From Gammaproteobacteria bacterium (GTDB lineage Bacteria > Pseudomonadota > Gammaproteobacteria > Enterobacterales > Alteromonadaceae), in assembly GCA_018222405.1 (NCBI GenBank), contig JAAFAI010000018.1:47288-111287 (forward strand): a DNA stretch of 64,000 nt, given 5' to 3'. This document shows positions 17,074 through 27,131 of this stretch, in pieces. Each line of letters begins with the position of its first letter. Positions within the stretch are counted from its first letter, which is position 1. The notes below the pieces were generated by a model. It was not told the DNA's origin. It was given only the letters and a program-made list of their open reading frames with translations, and did not search any database. A program made the position numbers and the translations under genes.

Positions 17074-17099
17074 AGATAACCGTTTCACTGAGGTTATCT
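17074..17099. terminator. weak bidirectional hairpin between convergent genes
   Basis: AGATAACC (17074-17081) pairs with GGTTATCT (17092-17099). The T-run is poor on both strands, so it may act as a weak terminator for npr and the secreted-protein gene. Confidence 0.5.
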
Positions 17100-17106
17100 G
17101 TGTGTG

Positions 17107-17379
17107 CTACTCGTCTTCGTTAAAACGGCCAACAATCAAAGTTTCCACTGCTGCCATGGCGGCTTCGGCATCCGGGCCTTCGCTGATCACATCAACCTGT
17201 TCGCCCTGATGACTTTCCATTAGCATTAAACCCAGCACGCTGTTGGCATTAGCTTCTTTATCCCCTTTTTTCAGGGTAATTTCGGCATCAAACTGATTAG
17301 CCAGTTGCACTAACTGGGTTGCTGCACGGGCATGCAGGCCGAGCTTGTTAACGATAGTAAGAGTTTTTTCTACGCGCAT
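17107..17379 (-). CDS. npr: nitrogen PTS phosphocarrier protein NPr
   Basis: A 90-residue HPr-like protein. The phosphorylated histidine is His16 in KLGLHARAA, and the regulatory-Ser region reads NANSVLGLMLM. NPr accepts phosphate from EI-Ntr (PtsP) and passes it to PtsN, linking nitrogen status to K+ transport and envelope synthesis. It is the last gene of the rpoN-hpf-ptsN-rapZ-npr unit. The start abuts the rapZ stop (shared base), indicating translational coupling. Confidence 0.96.
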   Translation of the reverse strand: MRVEKTLTIVNKLGLHARAATQLVQLANQFDAEITLKKGDKEANANSVLGLMLMESHQGEQVDVISEGPDAEAAMAAVETLIVGRFNEDE

Positions 17380-18224
17380 TATCGGTTTAACTCCCGGTGA
17401 CGAATTTGCACATCAGGGTGTTTATCAGAAAATAACTTAGCCAGCGATTGCGCCACAAATACTGAACGGTGCTGTCCGCCGGTACAGCCTATCGCGATGG
17501 TCACATAGCTGCGGTTATTCCGTTCCAGATGGGGCATCCAGGTGTCGAGCAGGTTTTGAATCTGCCAGATAAACTTGGTCACAATGGGCTGTGAACCCAG
17601 AAAGGCCTCTACAGGTGAATCCAGCCCGGTTAAATGCTTCAAATCAGGTTCCCAGTGCGGATTAGGTAAAAAGCGCACATCAAACACGTAATCCGCGTCT
17701 TTCGGGATACCGTGTTTAAACCCGAATGACTCAAATACCAGCACTAACCTTGAGCTCTTTTTACCCAGAATACGTTCACGGATAAGTTCTGCCAACTGGT
17801 GAATCGATAATCTGTCGGTATCAATGTAAAGGTCGGCCCGCTCGGTGATGGGCGCGAGTAAGTCCTTTTCTGCCTGGATGGCATCAGCCAGGGATTTATT
17901 TAGTTTGGCCAGCGGGTGCAGGCGGCGGGTTTCGCTAAAACGCTTCACCAGCATGTCATCGCTGGCATCAAGATACACAATGGTCATCGACCAGGAAGAG
18001 GGCAGATAGTCGAGGATCTCGACCAGTTCATCGGGATCCTTTGGCAGGTTACGCACATCGATACTCACGGCCACCTGATCGTATTCGTCGACCACGGTAT
18101 GGGTGAGGGTGGGGAGCAGATTCACCGGAATGTTATCAACGCAGTAGTAGCCCAAATCTTCCAGGGCCCTTAGCGCAACGGATTTGCCGGAGCCGGAGCG
18201 CCCGCTGATAATAATGAGTTTCAT
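17379..18224 (-). CDS. rapZ: RNase adapter protein RapZ
   Basis: A 281-residue protein. The N-terminal P-loop domain has Walker A GRSGSGKS at residues 8-15. The C-terminal domain carries the family signature IAIGCTGGQHRSVFVAQSL near the end. In enterics RapZ binds the small RNA GlmZ, guides RNase E to it, and so adjusts GlmS and UDP-GlcNAc supply. Here it lies beside ptsN/npr and not far from the Kdo, Lpt and murA genes that draw on the same precursor pools. It is 24 bases downstream of ptsN and overlaps npr by one base. Confidence 0.96.
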   Translation of the reverse strand: MKLIIISGRSGSGKSVALRALEDLGYYCVDNIPVNLLPTLTHTVVDEYDQVAVSIDVRNLPKDPDELVEILDYLPSSWSMTIVYLDASDDMLVKRFSETRRLHPLAKLNKSLADAIQAEKDLLAPITERADLYIDTDRLSIHQLAELIRERILGKKSSRLVLVFESFGFKHGIPKDADYVFDVRFLPNPHWEPDLKHLTGLDSPVEAFLGSQPIVTKFIWQIQNLLDTWMPHLERNNRSYVTIAIGCTGGQHRSVFVAQSLAKLFSDKHPDVQIRHRELNR

Positions 18225-18248
18225 GGTTTTGTCAGACTCCCTGCCGGA

Positions 18249-18707
18249 CTACTGTGCAGCCTCGTCGCATAGTGCGGCGATTACCTGTTCCTTCGATTCG
18301 GCGTTACGGATGGTTTTAACGATGCTTTTCTGGCTTAACTTGCCGGCGATAGTGGCGAGGGTCTGCAAATGCCCCTCGGTCTGGTTCTCCGGCACCAGAA
18401 TAGCAAAAAAGATATCAACCGGTTTATCATCAATGGCGTCAAAGGCAATGGCCGGGGTGGTAGTGACTACCACGGCAGTTACTTTGGAAAGATTTGCTAG
18501 TCTGCCATGCGGCAACGCGATGCCATTACCAATACCGGTGCTGCCCATTTTTTCACGACTGAGCAGGGCGTTAAGCGCGTCTTCTTTCTGAATTTCGGCG
18601 TTGGTTTCGGCAGCAATATCGCTGATGATTTCTAAAATTCGTTTTTTACTGTTGCACTGGACCGCACATTCAGTGCGATCCAGGCTAACTAAGGCTTGAA
18701 TATTCAT
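18249..18707 (-). CDS. ptsN: PTS IIA-like nitrogen regulatory protein PtsN
   Basis: A 152-residue EIIA-Ntr with phosphorylation site His67 in NGIALPHGRL. In enterics the unphosphorylated form acts on potassium transport (TrkA, KdpD) and influences sigma-E and LpxC control. It is a cytoplasmic regulator, not a sugar transporter. It lies 15 bases downstream of hpf in the conserved rpoN cluster. Length and motif are typical. Confidence 0.96.
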   Translation of the reverse strand: MNIQALVSLDRTECAVQCNSKKRILEIISDIAAETNAEIQKEDALNALLSREKMGSTGIGNGIALPHGRLANLSKVTAVVVTTTPAIAFDAIDDKPVDIFFAILVPENQTEGHLQTLATIAGKLSQKSIVKTIRNAESKEQVIAALCDEAAQ

Positions 18708-18722
18708 AAGGTTAATTTAGGC

Positions 18723-19010
18723 CTAGTGCTTTTTAAGCTTTTCCTTATGCTTGATTACCTGGCGATCCAGTTTGTCGACCATACTGTCTATCGCGGCATA
18801 CATATCTTGATTTTCTGACGAGGCAAATACTTCCGCTCCACTTAAATGCATCGTGGCTTCGGCTTTCTGAGCAAGCTTTTCCACGTTGAGGATCACATGC
18901 ACATTGGATATGTGATCAAAGTGGCGCTCCAGTTTACTAAACTTGGTATCAACATAATTACGCAAAGAATCGGTTATCTCGATGTGATGACCTGTAAGAT
19001 TTATTTGCAT
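18723..19010 (-). CDS. hpf: ribosome hibernation promoting factor (short form)
   Basis: A 95-residue Hpf/YfiA-type protein: MQINLTGHHIEITDSLRNYV, KFSKLERHFDHI, and the basic C-terminal KLDRQVIKHKEKLKKH. It binds the 30S decoding centre and helps form inactive 100S ribosomes in stationary phase. This is the short form, lacking the dimerisation domain of long HPF, which in gammaproteobacteria works with RMF. It lies directly downstream of rpoN, as is usual. Confidence 0.95.
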   Translation of the reverse strand: MQINLTGHHIEITDSLRNYVDTKFSKLERHFDHISNVHVILNVEKLAQKAEATMHLSGAEVFASSENQDMYAAIDSMVDKLDRQVIKHKEKLKKH

Positions 19011-19034
19011 AGTTCGTCTTCCTTATATTTCGGC

Positions 19035-20513
19035 CTAAATAAGGCTCTTGCGTTGGTTAGACGGCGGAATCGACAAGGATTCCCGGTATTTTGCTATTGT
19101 CCGCCGGGCAACTTTAATACCTTGTTCGGCCAACAATTGAGCAATTTTGCTGTCGCTTAGTGGTTTACTGGGCTTCTCGGCGGCAACCAGTTTTTTAATC
19201 AGAGCGCGGATGGCAGTGGATGAACATTCTCCGCCAGACTCGGTGGCAACGTGACTGGAGAAGAAATATTTCAACTCAAAAATACCGCGGGGGGTGTGCA
19301 TGTACTTTTGGGTGGTAACCCGCGAAATGGTGGATTCATGCATATCAACCATCTCGGCTACGTCATTGAGGACCATCGGCTTCATCATTTCCGGGCCGTG
19401 TTCGAAAAAGCCCATTTGCTGCTGCACAATACAGTTAGCAACCTTGAGCAAAGTTTCGTTACGCGACTCCAGGCTCTTAATGAACCATTTGGCTTCCTGC
19501 ATATGCGAGCGAATAAACTGGGAATCTGAGCTATTACGGGCCTGACGGCTCATGGCAGCATATTGCTGATTTACGCTCAGTTTAGGCAGACTGTCAGGAT
19601 TGAGTTCAACCACCCAACGGCCTTTTTTCTTGGTTACCGATACGTCGGGAATAACGTACTCTGGCTCCTGAGTAATTAAGGCACTGCCCGGACGCGGATT
19701 AAGGGTTTGCAGTAAGCGCATTGCTTCACGCAAATCGTCTTCCTTCAGGCGTGACTTACGCATTAAGGTGCGATAGTCCTTGCTGCCCAGCAGGTCGGCA
19801 TAGTCTTCAATCAGGATTTTTGCTTCCTTAAGCCATGGCGTGTCGGGAGCAAATTGTTTTAACTGGACCAGTAGACACTCCTGCGGGGTACGTGAGCCTG
19901 AACCAATTGGGTCGAACATTTGGATCCGTTTAAGCACGCATTCAATTTCGTCGACTTCAACCGGTTCTTCCATATCTTCAGTATTGACGCTCTGCAGGAT
20001 ATCTTCAACTGTTACGGTTAAATATCCTGACTCATCAATCGAATCAATGATGGCAATGGCAATGGCACGGTCTATATCGCTGAATGGCGTGAGGCGCATT
20101 TGCCAGAGCAGGTGGTCCTGAATATTGTCGGTGGTTTCACCCTGAAAAACATTTTCATCATCATTGGATGCAGGGCCCGGAGCTGGCGCTGAAGAGGCCG
20201 AATAATATTCATCCCAGGTGCTGTCGATGGGTAATTCGTCGGGCAACTCGTTTTTCTCGAGGGCCTCATTGGTGTCCATGCTGGTATCGGTGCTGGCGGT
20301 TGCTGCGGCATCAGCTTCAGCATCGAGTTTACTTTTTTCAACCGTATCGTTGTCGCTGTTGTCATCAACTTCCAGTAACGGATTTGAATCGAGCGCTTCC
20401 TGGATTTCCTGTTGTAAATCCAGAGTAGATAGTTGCAGCAGTTTTATCGCCTGCTGCAATTGTGGCGTCATAGTAAGTTGTTGACTAAATTTGAGCTGTA
20501 AAGATGGTTTCAT
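19035..20513 (-). CDS. rpoN: RNA polymerase sigma-54 factor
   Basis: A 492-residue sigma-54. The Gln/Leu-rich region I (residues 1-50, [23 protein letters not shown]) contacts the AAA+ activators. An acidic region II spans about 50-120, the core-binding domain about 125-330, and the C-terminal DNA-binding domain includes an HTH ([14 protein letters not shown]) and the RpoN box [12 protein letters not shown]. It directs transcription from -24/-12 promoters needing enhancer-binding proteins. It heads the hpf-ptsN-rapZ-npr group and follows lptB by 67 bases. Confidence 0.97.
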   Translation of the reverse strand: MKPSLQLKFSQQLTMTPQLQQAIKLLQLSTLDLQQEIQEALDSNPLLEVDDNSDNDTVEKSKLDAEADAAATASTDTSMDTNEALEKNELPDELPIDSTWDEYYSASSAPAPGPASNDDENVFQGETTDNIQDHLLWQMRLTPFSDIDRAIAIAIIDSIDESGYLTVTVEDILQSVNTEDMEEPVEVDEIECVLKRIQMFDPIGSGSRTPQECLLVQLKQFAPDTPWLKEAKILIEDYADLLGSKDYRTLMRKSRLKEDDLREAMRLLQTLNPRPGSALITQEPEYVIPDVSVTKKKGRWVVELNPDSLPKLSVNQQYAAMSRQARNSSDSQFIRSHMQEAKWFIKSLESRNETLLKVANCIVQQQMGFFEHGPEMMKPMVLNDVAEMVDMHESTISRVTTQKYMHTPRGIFELKYFFSSHVATESGGECSSTAIRALIKKLVAAEKPSKPLSDSKIAQLLAEQGIKVARRTIAKYRESLSIPPSNQRKSLI

Positions 20514-20580
20514 CTACTTCTGTTCTTAACGCCTTGCTTGTTATTGATAGGGACAAAACTTGTTGTCTTTATGTATCTAA

Positions 20581-21306
20581 CTATAGCCTGAATTGCTCAC
20601 CCAGGTATACATCCTTGACCTTTTGATTACTTAAAACCTGTTCGGCGGTGCCCTGAGCAATTAATTCACCCTGACTCACGATATAGGCTTTCTCACAGAC
20701 GTCGAGGGTTTCCCGGACGTTGTGGTCGGTAATCAGGATACCAATTCCACGATCACGAAGATGTTGTATGATCTTCTTTATATCATTAACCGAAATTGGG
20801 TCAACTCCCGCAAAGGGTTCATCGAGCAAAATAAATTTCGGATTTGCCGCCAGTGCCCGGGCAATTTCTACCCGTCGCCGCTCTCCTCCCGACAAACTCA
20901 TCCCTGTACTGTTACGTATATGGTTGATATTGAATTCATCAAGTAGGGCATCTGCTTCATTTTGCTGTTCCGCAGAAGAAAGGTCTTTGCGTGTCTGCAA
21001 TATAGCCATGATATTGTCAAAAACGGTTAACTTTCTGAAAATAGAGGCTTCCTGGGGTAAATAGCCAATCCCGTTGCGAGCACGTTCGTGCATGGGCTGG
21101 CGGGTCAGATCCATCTCGTCGATGCGAATATCGCCCTTATCCAGCGCCACCAGGCCTACAATCATGTAAAAAGTGGTGGTTTTACCTGCGCCATTGGGGC
21201 CAAGCAGGCCAACAATCTGGCCGGCAGACACCTCAACGCTAACATCCCTTACTACCTGCCGGGACTTATACGACTTAGCTAAGTGGGTGGCGGTCAGGGT
21301 GGTCAT
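20581..21306 (-). CDS. lptB: LPS export ABC transporter ATP-binding protein LptB
   Basis: A 241-residue ABC ATPase. Walker A GPNGAGKT is at residues 36-43, the signature is [15 protein letters not shown], and Walker [14 protein letters not shown] is followed by the H-loop TDHNVRET. LptB powers extraction of LPS from the inner membrane with LptF/LptG (not in the window). It overlaps lptA by four bases (ATGA), indicating coupled translation. Confidence 0.97.
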   Translation of the reverse strand: MTTLTATHLAKSYKSRQVVRDVSVEVSAGQIVGLLGPNGAGKTTTFYMIVGLVALDKGDIRIDEMDLTRQPMHERARNGIGYLPQEASIFRKLTVFDNIMAILQTRKDLSSAEQQNEADALLDEFNINHIRNSTGMSLSGGERRRVEIARALAANPKFILLDEPFAGVDPISVNDIKKIIQHLRDRGIGILITDHNVRETLDVCEKAYIVSQGELIAQGTAEQVLSNQKVKDVYLGEQFRL

Positions 21307-21875
21307 TCGTTGTCATCATTCTGTTGGTCGTCTGTGCTGTTGCTTGCCTTGCTTTCGTCGCGCACGGCTTCAATGTCTTCCAGACTAAATACGGTACGCA
21401 CCCGGCCATCTTCACTGCCGCTGCCGTCACCGGTGGCTTTAAGTTGTTCTTTTTCCATGTCGTAAACGATGGTTTCACCTTTTACTACACTGGTATTCTG
21501 ATTTAATTCGGCATCGCCGGCCAGAGAAATGGTGCGATTCGCCACTTCATATCGGATCTCAAAGGCGCGGGCTTCCACGACCCGGCCATCGTCCAGAGTC
21601 TGGCTGTACACAGCAGGTTTCCCGGTAGCGATAAATATTTCCTTGCCCTTGCCACCGCCAGCTTCTACTTCTACCCGGTCGGCCTTAATGCTTAACGATC
21701 CTTGAGTAACCTGTACATTATCAATCAGGATAGACTTTTTGTTTTTACCGTCGAGAAACTGTGACTCGGAAAACACCTCGATGTCTTTTTTGAAATCAGA
21801 CTTGGCTGCCATGACCACTGCCGGCGAGAGCGCCAGCGACAGGCTAGTTAGCAGGGGAATAAGTCGTTTGCACAT
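21303..21875 (-). CDS. lptA: LPS transport periplasmic protein LptA
   Basis: A 190-residue OstA/LptA-fold protein with a Sec signal peptide ([23 protein letters not shown]). The beta-jellyroll repeats ([26 protein letters not shown] and following) form the bridge that carries LPS across the periplasm between LptC and LptD. The C-terminal 45 residues are acidic and polar, probably disordered. Its start lies 32 bases inside the end of lptC, so the two are translationally linked. Confidence 0.94.
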   Translation of the reverse strand: MCKRLIPLLTSLSLALSPAVVMAAKSDFKKDIEVFSESQFLDGKNKKSILIDNVQVTQGSLSIKADRVEVEAGGGKGKEIFIATGKPAVYSQTLDDGRVVEARAFEIRYEVANRTISLAGDAELNQNTSVVKGETIVYDMEKEQLKATGDGSGSEDGRVRTVFSLEDIEAVRDESKASNSTDDQQNDDNE

Positions 21876-22407
21876 GTTGATTCAACTCATAAGTTTTATT
21901 CAATAGGTTGGCGCGAAGTCCGTTACTAAAGATCAGGAAATCAGGCCCCGAAATTTCCACCCTGGCGTCGGACACCATGGTTTGTTGGTCCAAATCTATC
22001 TCAAGGTAGTCTGTGGTTACCCGCTGCACAAAGTCGGCCTGGTTTTTACTCACAATCACTACGTTATTTTCCAGTTGTATCATGTTGTTATCATACAACG
22101 TCCCTTCGTCGGCGACTACCTGCCAGGGCGGTTCGCCAGACTCCTGGTAAATGGTGTACTGCGGCGCTAAAAACAGCACAAAGCCCAGTTGTTCGTAGTT
22201 TTCCATGGTGGATGAAAATACCTCATGCACCCGCTGACCCTGTTCGTTATATAAGGTAGTAGTCAGGTTACGGGCTTTATAACTCGGTGTAATTGCCAGC
22301 ACATCCTGATCCGGAGTGATCACCGGTTCTTCGGCCAGAAACCCAGGCAGGTAAAGCAGTGTGGCCAGAATAAACAGGCAGGCAATGCTCAGCCCTACTT
22401 TACTCAT
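21844..22407 (-). CDS. lptC: LPS export system protein LptC
   Basis: A 187-residue bitopic protein with one N-terminal transmembrane helix (VGLSIACLFILATLLYLPGFLA) and a periplasmic jellyroll domain (YKARNLTTTLYNEQGQ, YLEIDLDQQTMVSDARVEISGP). It receives LPS from LptBFG and hands it to LptA. It overlaps kdsC upstream by four bases and lptA downstream by 32 bases. Confidence 0.94.
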   Translation of the reverse strand: MSKVGLSIACLFILATLLYLPGFLAEEPVITPDQDVLAITPSYKARNLTTTLYNEQGQRVHEVFSSTMENYEQLGFVLFLAPQYTIYQESGEPPWQVVADEGTLYDNNMIQLENNVVIVSKNQADFVQRVTTDYLEIDLDQQTMVSDARVEISGPDFLIFSNGLRANLLNKTYELNQHVQTTYSPAN

Positions 22408-22958
22408 ACACTGGCTCCTAAAATACCTTGTAACTTATCATTGGCCTGCAACAGGGTGTCACTAACTTCCCTTACCGCACCAAAGCCGCCTGGCAGCGTG
22501 GTTACCCAGTTTGCCTGCGCAATCACCTGTGGATGGGCATCCTTTACCGCAATGTTTACCGCGCTGTGGGTATACATGCCGGTATCCGGCATATCGTCAC
22601 CAATAGCGGCCACCTGTTCCCGGCTGAGCCCCAGTGAGGCGATTAACTCAGCCAGCGCATCGGCCTTGTTTTCTTCGCCCTGAATAATGTGCGACACCTG
22701 CAATGATGTCATGCGGTCCTTAACGATAGCTGAACGCCGGCCGGTAATAACCGCTACATCAATGCCGGCATTAACCAGTGCCTTAACGCCATAGCCATCG
22801 CGGGTATGGAAGGCTTTTAATTCTTCGCCCTGATTGCCCAGATAAATACGTCCATCTGAGAATACACCATCCACATCGCAAACCAGCAGTTTAATCTGTT
22901 GCAGTTGCTGGTAAAACGCATGGGGAAGTTCAGTATACAGGGTTTTTACCATGCTCAT
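22404..22958 (-). CDS. kdsC: 3-deoxy-manno-octulosonate-8-phosphatase
   Basis: A 184-residue HAD phosphatase of the KdsC type. Motif I CDVDGVFSDG carries the nucleophile Asp28 and general acid Asp30; motif II is VITGR and motif IV is GDDMPD. It removes phosphate from Kdo-8-phosphate, the step before CMP-Kdo synthesis for LPS inner core. Its start overlaps the kdsD stop by one base (TAATG). Confidence 0.96.
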   Translation of the reverse strand: MSMVKTLYTELPHAFYQQLQQIKLLVCDVDGVFSDGRIYLGNQGEELKAFHTRDGYGVKALVNAGIDVAVITGRRSAIVKDRMTSLQVSHIIQGEENKADALAELIASLGLSREQVAAIGDDMPDTGMYTHSAVNIAVKDAHPQVIAQANWVTTLPGGFGAVREVSDTLLQANDKLQGILGASV

Positions 22959-23938
22959 TACAGTACTCCCGCTTTCAACAGCATGTGCATGTTAAACGCA
23001 CCCACTGGCTGGTTGTTGTCATCAACCACTAACAGGGCGCTGATTTTATATTGTTCCATTAAGTTAAGAGCCTCAACGGCGAGGTCTTCACCGCGCGAGG
23101 TTTTACACCCACGGGTCATCACTTCTTCTACGCGGGTATTGTGGATATCCACGCGGGCATCCAGCAAGCGGCGTAAATCCCCGTCGGTAAATACGCCCAG
23201 CAGGTTGCGTTTTGTATCGGTGATGCCGGTTAGCCCCAGGCCTTTACGGGAGATCTCCAGCAATGCTTCAGAGACTGTGGCCTGCTCGGGTACCAGCGGA
23301 ATTTCATCACCGGTTAACATTATATCTGCTACGGTAAGCAGTAATTTGCGACCCAGGCTACCTCCAGGGTGAGATAGCGCGAAGTCATCTGAGGTAAAGC
23401 CATTGGCGTCCAGCAGGGCCACCGCCAGGGCATCGCCCATTACCAGCGTCACGGTGGTGCTGGTGGTTGGCGCCAGGCCCAGCGTGCAGGCTTCCTGTTC
23501 CACGCCAATGTCGAGCACCACGTCGGCATGTTTGCCCAGAGTACTGTCGGCGCGGTTGGTCATAGCTATTACCGGCACATTCAGGCGTTTTACTACGGGC
23601 AGCAAATTGAGTAGTTCACCGGTTTCGCCGGAGTTGGAAATGGCTAACAGTACATCGTTAGAACCCAGCATGCCCAGATCGCCGTGATTAGCTTCACCCG
23701 GGTGCATGAAAAAAGCCGGCGTACCGGTACTGGCCAGTGTGGCGGCAATTTTGTTACCCACATGCCCTGATTTTCCCATGCCACTCACTACCACCTTGCC
23801 CTGACAGTCTTTAAGTAGCTCGCAGGCTTTCACAAAGCGCTCATCAAAGCGTTCGCCCAGCGCGGCAATGGCGGCTTGTTCGATTGCGACAACGCGCCTG
23901 GCCGATTCAATAAAGGAAGATTGTTGTTGTGATGTCAT
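22958..23938 (-). CDS. kdsD: D-arabinose 5-phosphate isomerase
   Basis: A 326-residue KdsD. The N-terminal SIS sugar-isomerase domain (VVVSGMGKSGHVGNKIAATLASTGTPAFFMHPGEA) is followed by two CBS domains (from about residue 205: MLTGDEIPLV and MTRGCKTSRGEDLAVEALNLM). It converts ribulose-5-phosphate to arabinose-5-phosphate, the first committed Kdo precursor. The ATG at 23938, overlapping the yrbG stop by one base, is preferred to a TTG 15 bases upstream because the protein then starts MTSQQQ as in homologues. Confidence 0.95.
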   Translation of the reverse strand: MTSQQQSSFIESARRVVAIEQAAIAALGERFDERFVKACELLKDCQGKVVVSGMGKSGHVGNKIAATLASTGTPAFFMHPGEANHGDLGMLGSNDVLLAISNSGETGELLNLLPVVKRLNVPVIAMTNRADSTLGKHADVVLDIGVEQEACTLGLAPTTSTTVTLVMGDALAVALLDANGFTSDDFALSHPGGSLGRKLLLTVADIMLTGDEIPLVPEQATVSEALLEISRKGLGLTGITDTKRNLLGVFTDGDLRRLLDARVDIHNTRVEEVMTRGCKTSRGEDLAVEALNLMEQYKISALLVVDDNNQPVGAFNMHMLLKAGVL

Positions 23939-24912
23939 TAGGCAAATAACCAATACTGATAACCCAGGTAGCAGCCTGCTAGCAGGGCCGCCTCGACACG
24001 GTTGATTCGTCGTGTCCCACGGAAATTAAAACTAAACACTAATAATAGCAGGGTCAGTCCCAGCATCACCAGCGCGTCCCGATGTGCGGCGTTTTCATCG
24101 AGTATACCCGGCGCAATCAGCCCAGGCATACCGAGTACCGCCAGCAAATTAAAGATGTTCGAGCCGATGACGTTACCCAGGGCGAGGTCGTCTTCGCCTT
24201 TCAGCACGCCGGCTACACTGGCTGCCAGCTCAGGCAAACTGGTGCCCAGGGCAATTATGGTTAACCCGATCACCAAATCGCTCATGCCAAAGTAGCGGGC
24301 GATATGCACGGCGGAGTCTACCATAAACTGGGCGCTCACAGGCAACAGCACTAACCCCAGACCTATCCAGAGTACGGCATGTGAGGTTTCCACTGCTTCG
24401 GGAATTTCATCGCTGGTTTCATTCATCAGCGGATCGCCTTTATCGACCAGCAGGGAAATCCACGCCATCCCGGCTAACACAAAAATAAACAGCAGAATAA
24501 GAATGATGCCTTCCAGCGAGGATAATTCGCCGTCATATAGGAAGTAAACGGCAATCAGGTTGATTACCAGTAATAACGGGAACTCTCTTTTCAGGGTCGT
24601 CGATGATACCAGCAAGGGCTTGATGAGGGCAGTAATACCAAGCACAAGGCCAATATTTGTGATGTTGGAACCCAGCGCATTACCGACTGCTGTGTTTGGA
24701 TTACCGTTGATAGACGCCACCGCTGAAACCACAATTTCCGGTGCCGAAGAACCCATGGCAACAATCGTCAGACCAATCATCATGGGAGAAATGCCGATGT
24801 TCTTGGCCAGGGCAGAAGCGCCGTAAACAAATTTGTCGGCACTCCAGCTTAGTACCGCGAGTCCGGCCAGAAAAATAGCTACCTGAAGTATCACAACAAA
24901 ACCTGCTTCCAT
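23938..24912 (-). CDS. yrbG: YrbG-type calcium/sodium antiporter
   Basis: A 324-residue CaCA-superfamily protein with about ten transmembrane helices in two inverted halves. Each half has the conserved alpha repeat: GLTIVAMGSSAPEIVVSAVAS near residue 50 and GLTIIALGTSLPELAASVAG near residue 215, each followed by a GNxxGSNITN/IFN segment. An acidic loop separates the halves. Role as a Ca2+/Na+ or H+ exchanger is inferred from the family. It is the first gene of the minus-strand kds-lpt-rpoN run and diverges from mlaF across a 619-bp gap. Confidence 0.93.
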   Translation of the reverse strand: MEAGFVVILQVAIFLAGLAVLSWSADKFVYGASALAKNIGISPMMIGLTIVAMGSSAPEIVVSAVASINGNPNTAVGNALGSNITNIGLVLGITALIKPLLVSSTTLKREFPLLLVINLIAVYFLYDGELSSLEGIILILLFIFVLAGMAWISLLVDKGDPLMNETSDEIPEAVETSHAVLWIGLGLVLLPVSAQFMVDSAVHIARYFGMSDLVIGLTIIALGTSLPELAASVAGVLKGEDDLALGNVIGSNIFNLLAVLGMPGLIAPGILDENAAHRDALVMLGLTLLLLVFSFNFRGTRRINRVEAALLAGCYLGYQYWLFA

Positions 24913-25531
24913 CGAAAGTTGTATTCTCGCAAAAAAAAGCGCTTATTCCTATGTTTAGCCTGACAGAAAAACGCGTAAACACGGTCTTATTAAAGGTCGG
25001 GCGATATCTATCAAATGAACTTTATAAACCTGCGGGGCGTTTTAATGGCTAAAGAAGGAGCTTTTCTGTGCGCAAGTCGCATCGTCATGGAACGTATGCT
25101 TGTGTAGAGTGTCACAGAGTTAGCAGTGGTGATATTTGATACTACTTGGCAAGTAATTGATTAGCGGTTGAATTAAGCGCTATGCACAACTGGTTATTAA
25201 ATATACCTACATGAATGTATGTAATAGACTTATACTATGGTAGAATCCAACGCACAGTAATCGGTAGCAGCTTCAGCGAAGATTCAGCTTCTATTCTACA
25301 GCATAGAACAATGTTATTCGTTAATTAAAACGGAAATCCCGGGCGAATATCCGGATAATGAAAATCTAATATACTTCGCTGGTAGGCTATATCCTGCAGT
25401 GGCGTTCGTGATATAAATTGTAACTTTTTCGGTTTAGGCAGAATAAGCAAACCGTCATACAATGAGCGCGGAAAAGATAAACCGAAGTCGGGTATTGTAA
25501 CCTTACTTCAGGGCTAAGGCCTGCACAGGAA
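24913..25531. other. 619-bp divergent promoter region between yrbG and mlaF
   Basis: Two envelope operons diverge from here. It is AT-rich with several possible -10 boxes in both directions but no clear single promoter. It contains one short frame with a good ribosome binding site (25068-25139, listed separately). Bases 25260-25310 hold short inverted repeats around AGCTTC/GAAGCT-like words. No recognised riboswitch or RNA gene. Confidence 0.5.
25068..25139 (+). CDS. possible 23-residue microprotein with a CxxC-like motif
   Basis: GTG start eight bases after AAGGAG (25055-25060), 23 codons, TGA stop. The peptide MRKSHRHGTYACVECHRVSS is basic with His residues and a CVECH motif that could bind a metal or heme. 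It sits alone in the yrbG-mlaF gap. Evidence is limited to the ribosome binding site and motif; chance is a serious alternative. Confidence 0.2.
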   Translation: MRKSHRHGTYACVECHRVSSGDI

Positions 25532-26344
25532 ATGCAAAGTAACATGGACTATTTAGTCGACGTAAAAAATATGACCTTTTCCCGCGGGGAGCGCGTTATT
25601 TATGACGGCATATCCCTGCGTGTGCCCAAAGGCAAAATCACTGCTGTGATGGGGCCGAGTGGAATAGGTAAAACCACGTTGCTTAAGCTGATAGGCGGAC
25701 AACTCATACCTGACGGTGGTGATATTACCTTTGACGGTGAGTCCATCCCGGCAATGAGTCGCAAAGCGCTTTATCATAATCGTCGTCGCATGAGCATGCT
25801 GTTCCAGAGTGGCGCATTGTTCACCGACATGACAGTATTTGATAACGTCGCTTTTCCGCTGCGCGAGCACACAAAATTATCAGAATCGATCATCGCCACT
25901 ATTGTTGCTCTTAAGCTACAGGCTGTAGGGCTGCGTGGTGCAGCGCAGATGATGCCCAGTGAACTATCCGGCGGTATGGCCCGACGGGCAGCGCTGGCCA
26001 GGGCAATTGCGCTGGATCCGGATTTGATTATGTACGATGAGCCGTTTGCCGGCCAGGACCCGATTTCCATGGGCGTGCTGGTAAAGCTGATCCGCGAGCT
26101 TAATGACGCTCTCAACCTGACCAGTATTGTGGTAACCCACGATGTTACCGAGGTACTGACTATCGCCGATTATATTTATATTCTCGCCGACCAACGGGTT
26201 ATCGGGGAAGGCACCGCCGAGCAAATTAAAGGCAGCGATTCCGAGCTGGTACAACAGTTTCTGCACGGCAAGGCTGATGGTCCTGTACCGTTTCATTATC
26301 CGGCGGATGACTTACGCGCAGCATTTTTGGGAGAAAGCGATTGA
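25532..26344 (+). CDS. mlaF: Mla phospholipid transport ATPase MlaF
   Basis: A 270-residue ABC ATPase with Walker [10 protein letters not shown] at residues 41-49, signature [15 protein letters not shown] and Walker [14 protein letters not shown]. It powers the MlaFEDB complex that moves glycerophospholipids between inner membrane and the periplasmic carrier MlaC, keeping the outer leaflet asymmetric. The ATG is followed by a second in-frame ATG four codons later (MDYLVD); either is possible. The end overlaps mlaE by four bases. Confidence 0.96.
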   Translation: MQSNMDYLVDVKNMTFSRGERVIYDGISLRVPKGKITAVMGPSGIGKTTLLKLIGGQLIPDGGDITFDGESIPAMSRKALYHNRRRMSMLFQSGALFTDMTVFDNVAFPLREHTKLSESIIATIVALKLQAVGLRGAAQMMPSELSGGMARRAALARAIALDPDLIMYDEPFAGQDPISMGVLVKLIRELNDALNLTSIVVTHDVTEVLTIADYIYILADQRVIGEGTAEQIKGSDSELVQQFLHGKADGPVPFHYPADDLRAAFLGESD

Positions 26345-27117
26345 ACTGGATACAACAAACCGGTCGCCACACTCTGGAACGGGTAGCTGTTACCGGCCGC
26401 GCCGGCTTAATGCTGTTTGGCGCGCTGTTTGCTGCGCCCAGCCTGAAAAATATACCGCTGACCGTCCGCCAGCTTTATGTGGTGGGTGTGCAGTCACTGG
26501 CGATAATTATCGTGTCAGGCCTGTTTATTGGCATGGTTATGGCTTTGCAGGGCTACACTATTCTCACCGACTACGGTGCGGAAGGCAGCCTTGGCCCTAT
26601 GGTGGCGTTGTCGCTGCTGCGTGAGTTAGGGCCGGTGGTGACCGCCCTGTTATTTGCAGGTCGTGCAGGTTCTGCGCTCACCGCCGAAATTGGCTTAATG
26701 AAGGCCACTGAACAATTAAGCAGTCTGGAAATGATGGCGGTGGATCCGCTGCGCCGCGTGGTCGCGCCCCGTTTTTGGGCCGGTATGATAGCCATGCCCA
26801 TGCTGGCACTCATCTTCTCTGCAGTAGGCATACTTGGCGGCCATTTGGTTGGCGTTGACTGGTTGGGCGTTGATGCCGGCAGTTACTGGTCAATTATGCA
26901 GGCAACCGTCGATTGGGACAAAGATGTCATAAATGGGGTGATAAAAAGCCTTGTATTTGCCCTGGTTGTGACCTGGATTGCCATATTTAAAGGATATGAT
27001 TCGATACCAACCTCAGAAGGTATCAGTCAGGCAACCACACAAACCGTGGTGTTTTCGTCATTGGCAGTATTAGGGTTGGACTTCGTGCTCACCGCCCTGA
27101 TGTTTGGTATTGAATAA
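26341..27117 (+). CDS. mlaE: Mla permease MlaE
   Basis: A 258-residue MlaE/permease-family membrane protein with five to six hydrophobic segments. The family core is [51 protein letters not shown], split here only in description. It is the transmembrane subunit of the Mla importer/exporter. The start codon is TTG, overlapping the mlaF stop as TTGA, so its translation probably depends on re-initiation after mlaF. Confidence 0.95.
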   Translation: MNWIQQTGRHTLERVAVTGRAGLMLFGALFAAPSLKNIPLTVRQLYVVGVQSLAIIIVSGLFIGMVMALQGYTILTDYGAEGSLGPMVALSLLRELGPVVTALLFAGRAGSALTAEIGLMKATEQLSSLEMMAVDPLRRVVAPRFWAGMIAMPMLALIFSAVGILGGHLVGVDWLGVDAGSYWSIMQATVDWDKDVINGVIKSLVFALVVTWIAIFKGYDSIPTSEGISQATTQTVVFSSLAVLGLDFVLTALMFGIE

Positions 27118-27131
27118 GGGGGCTGGGTACG

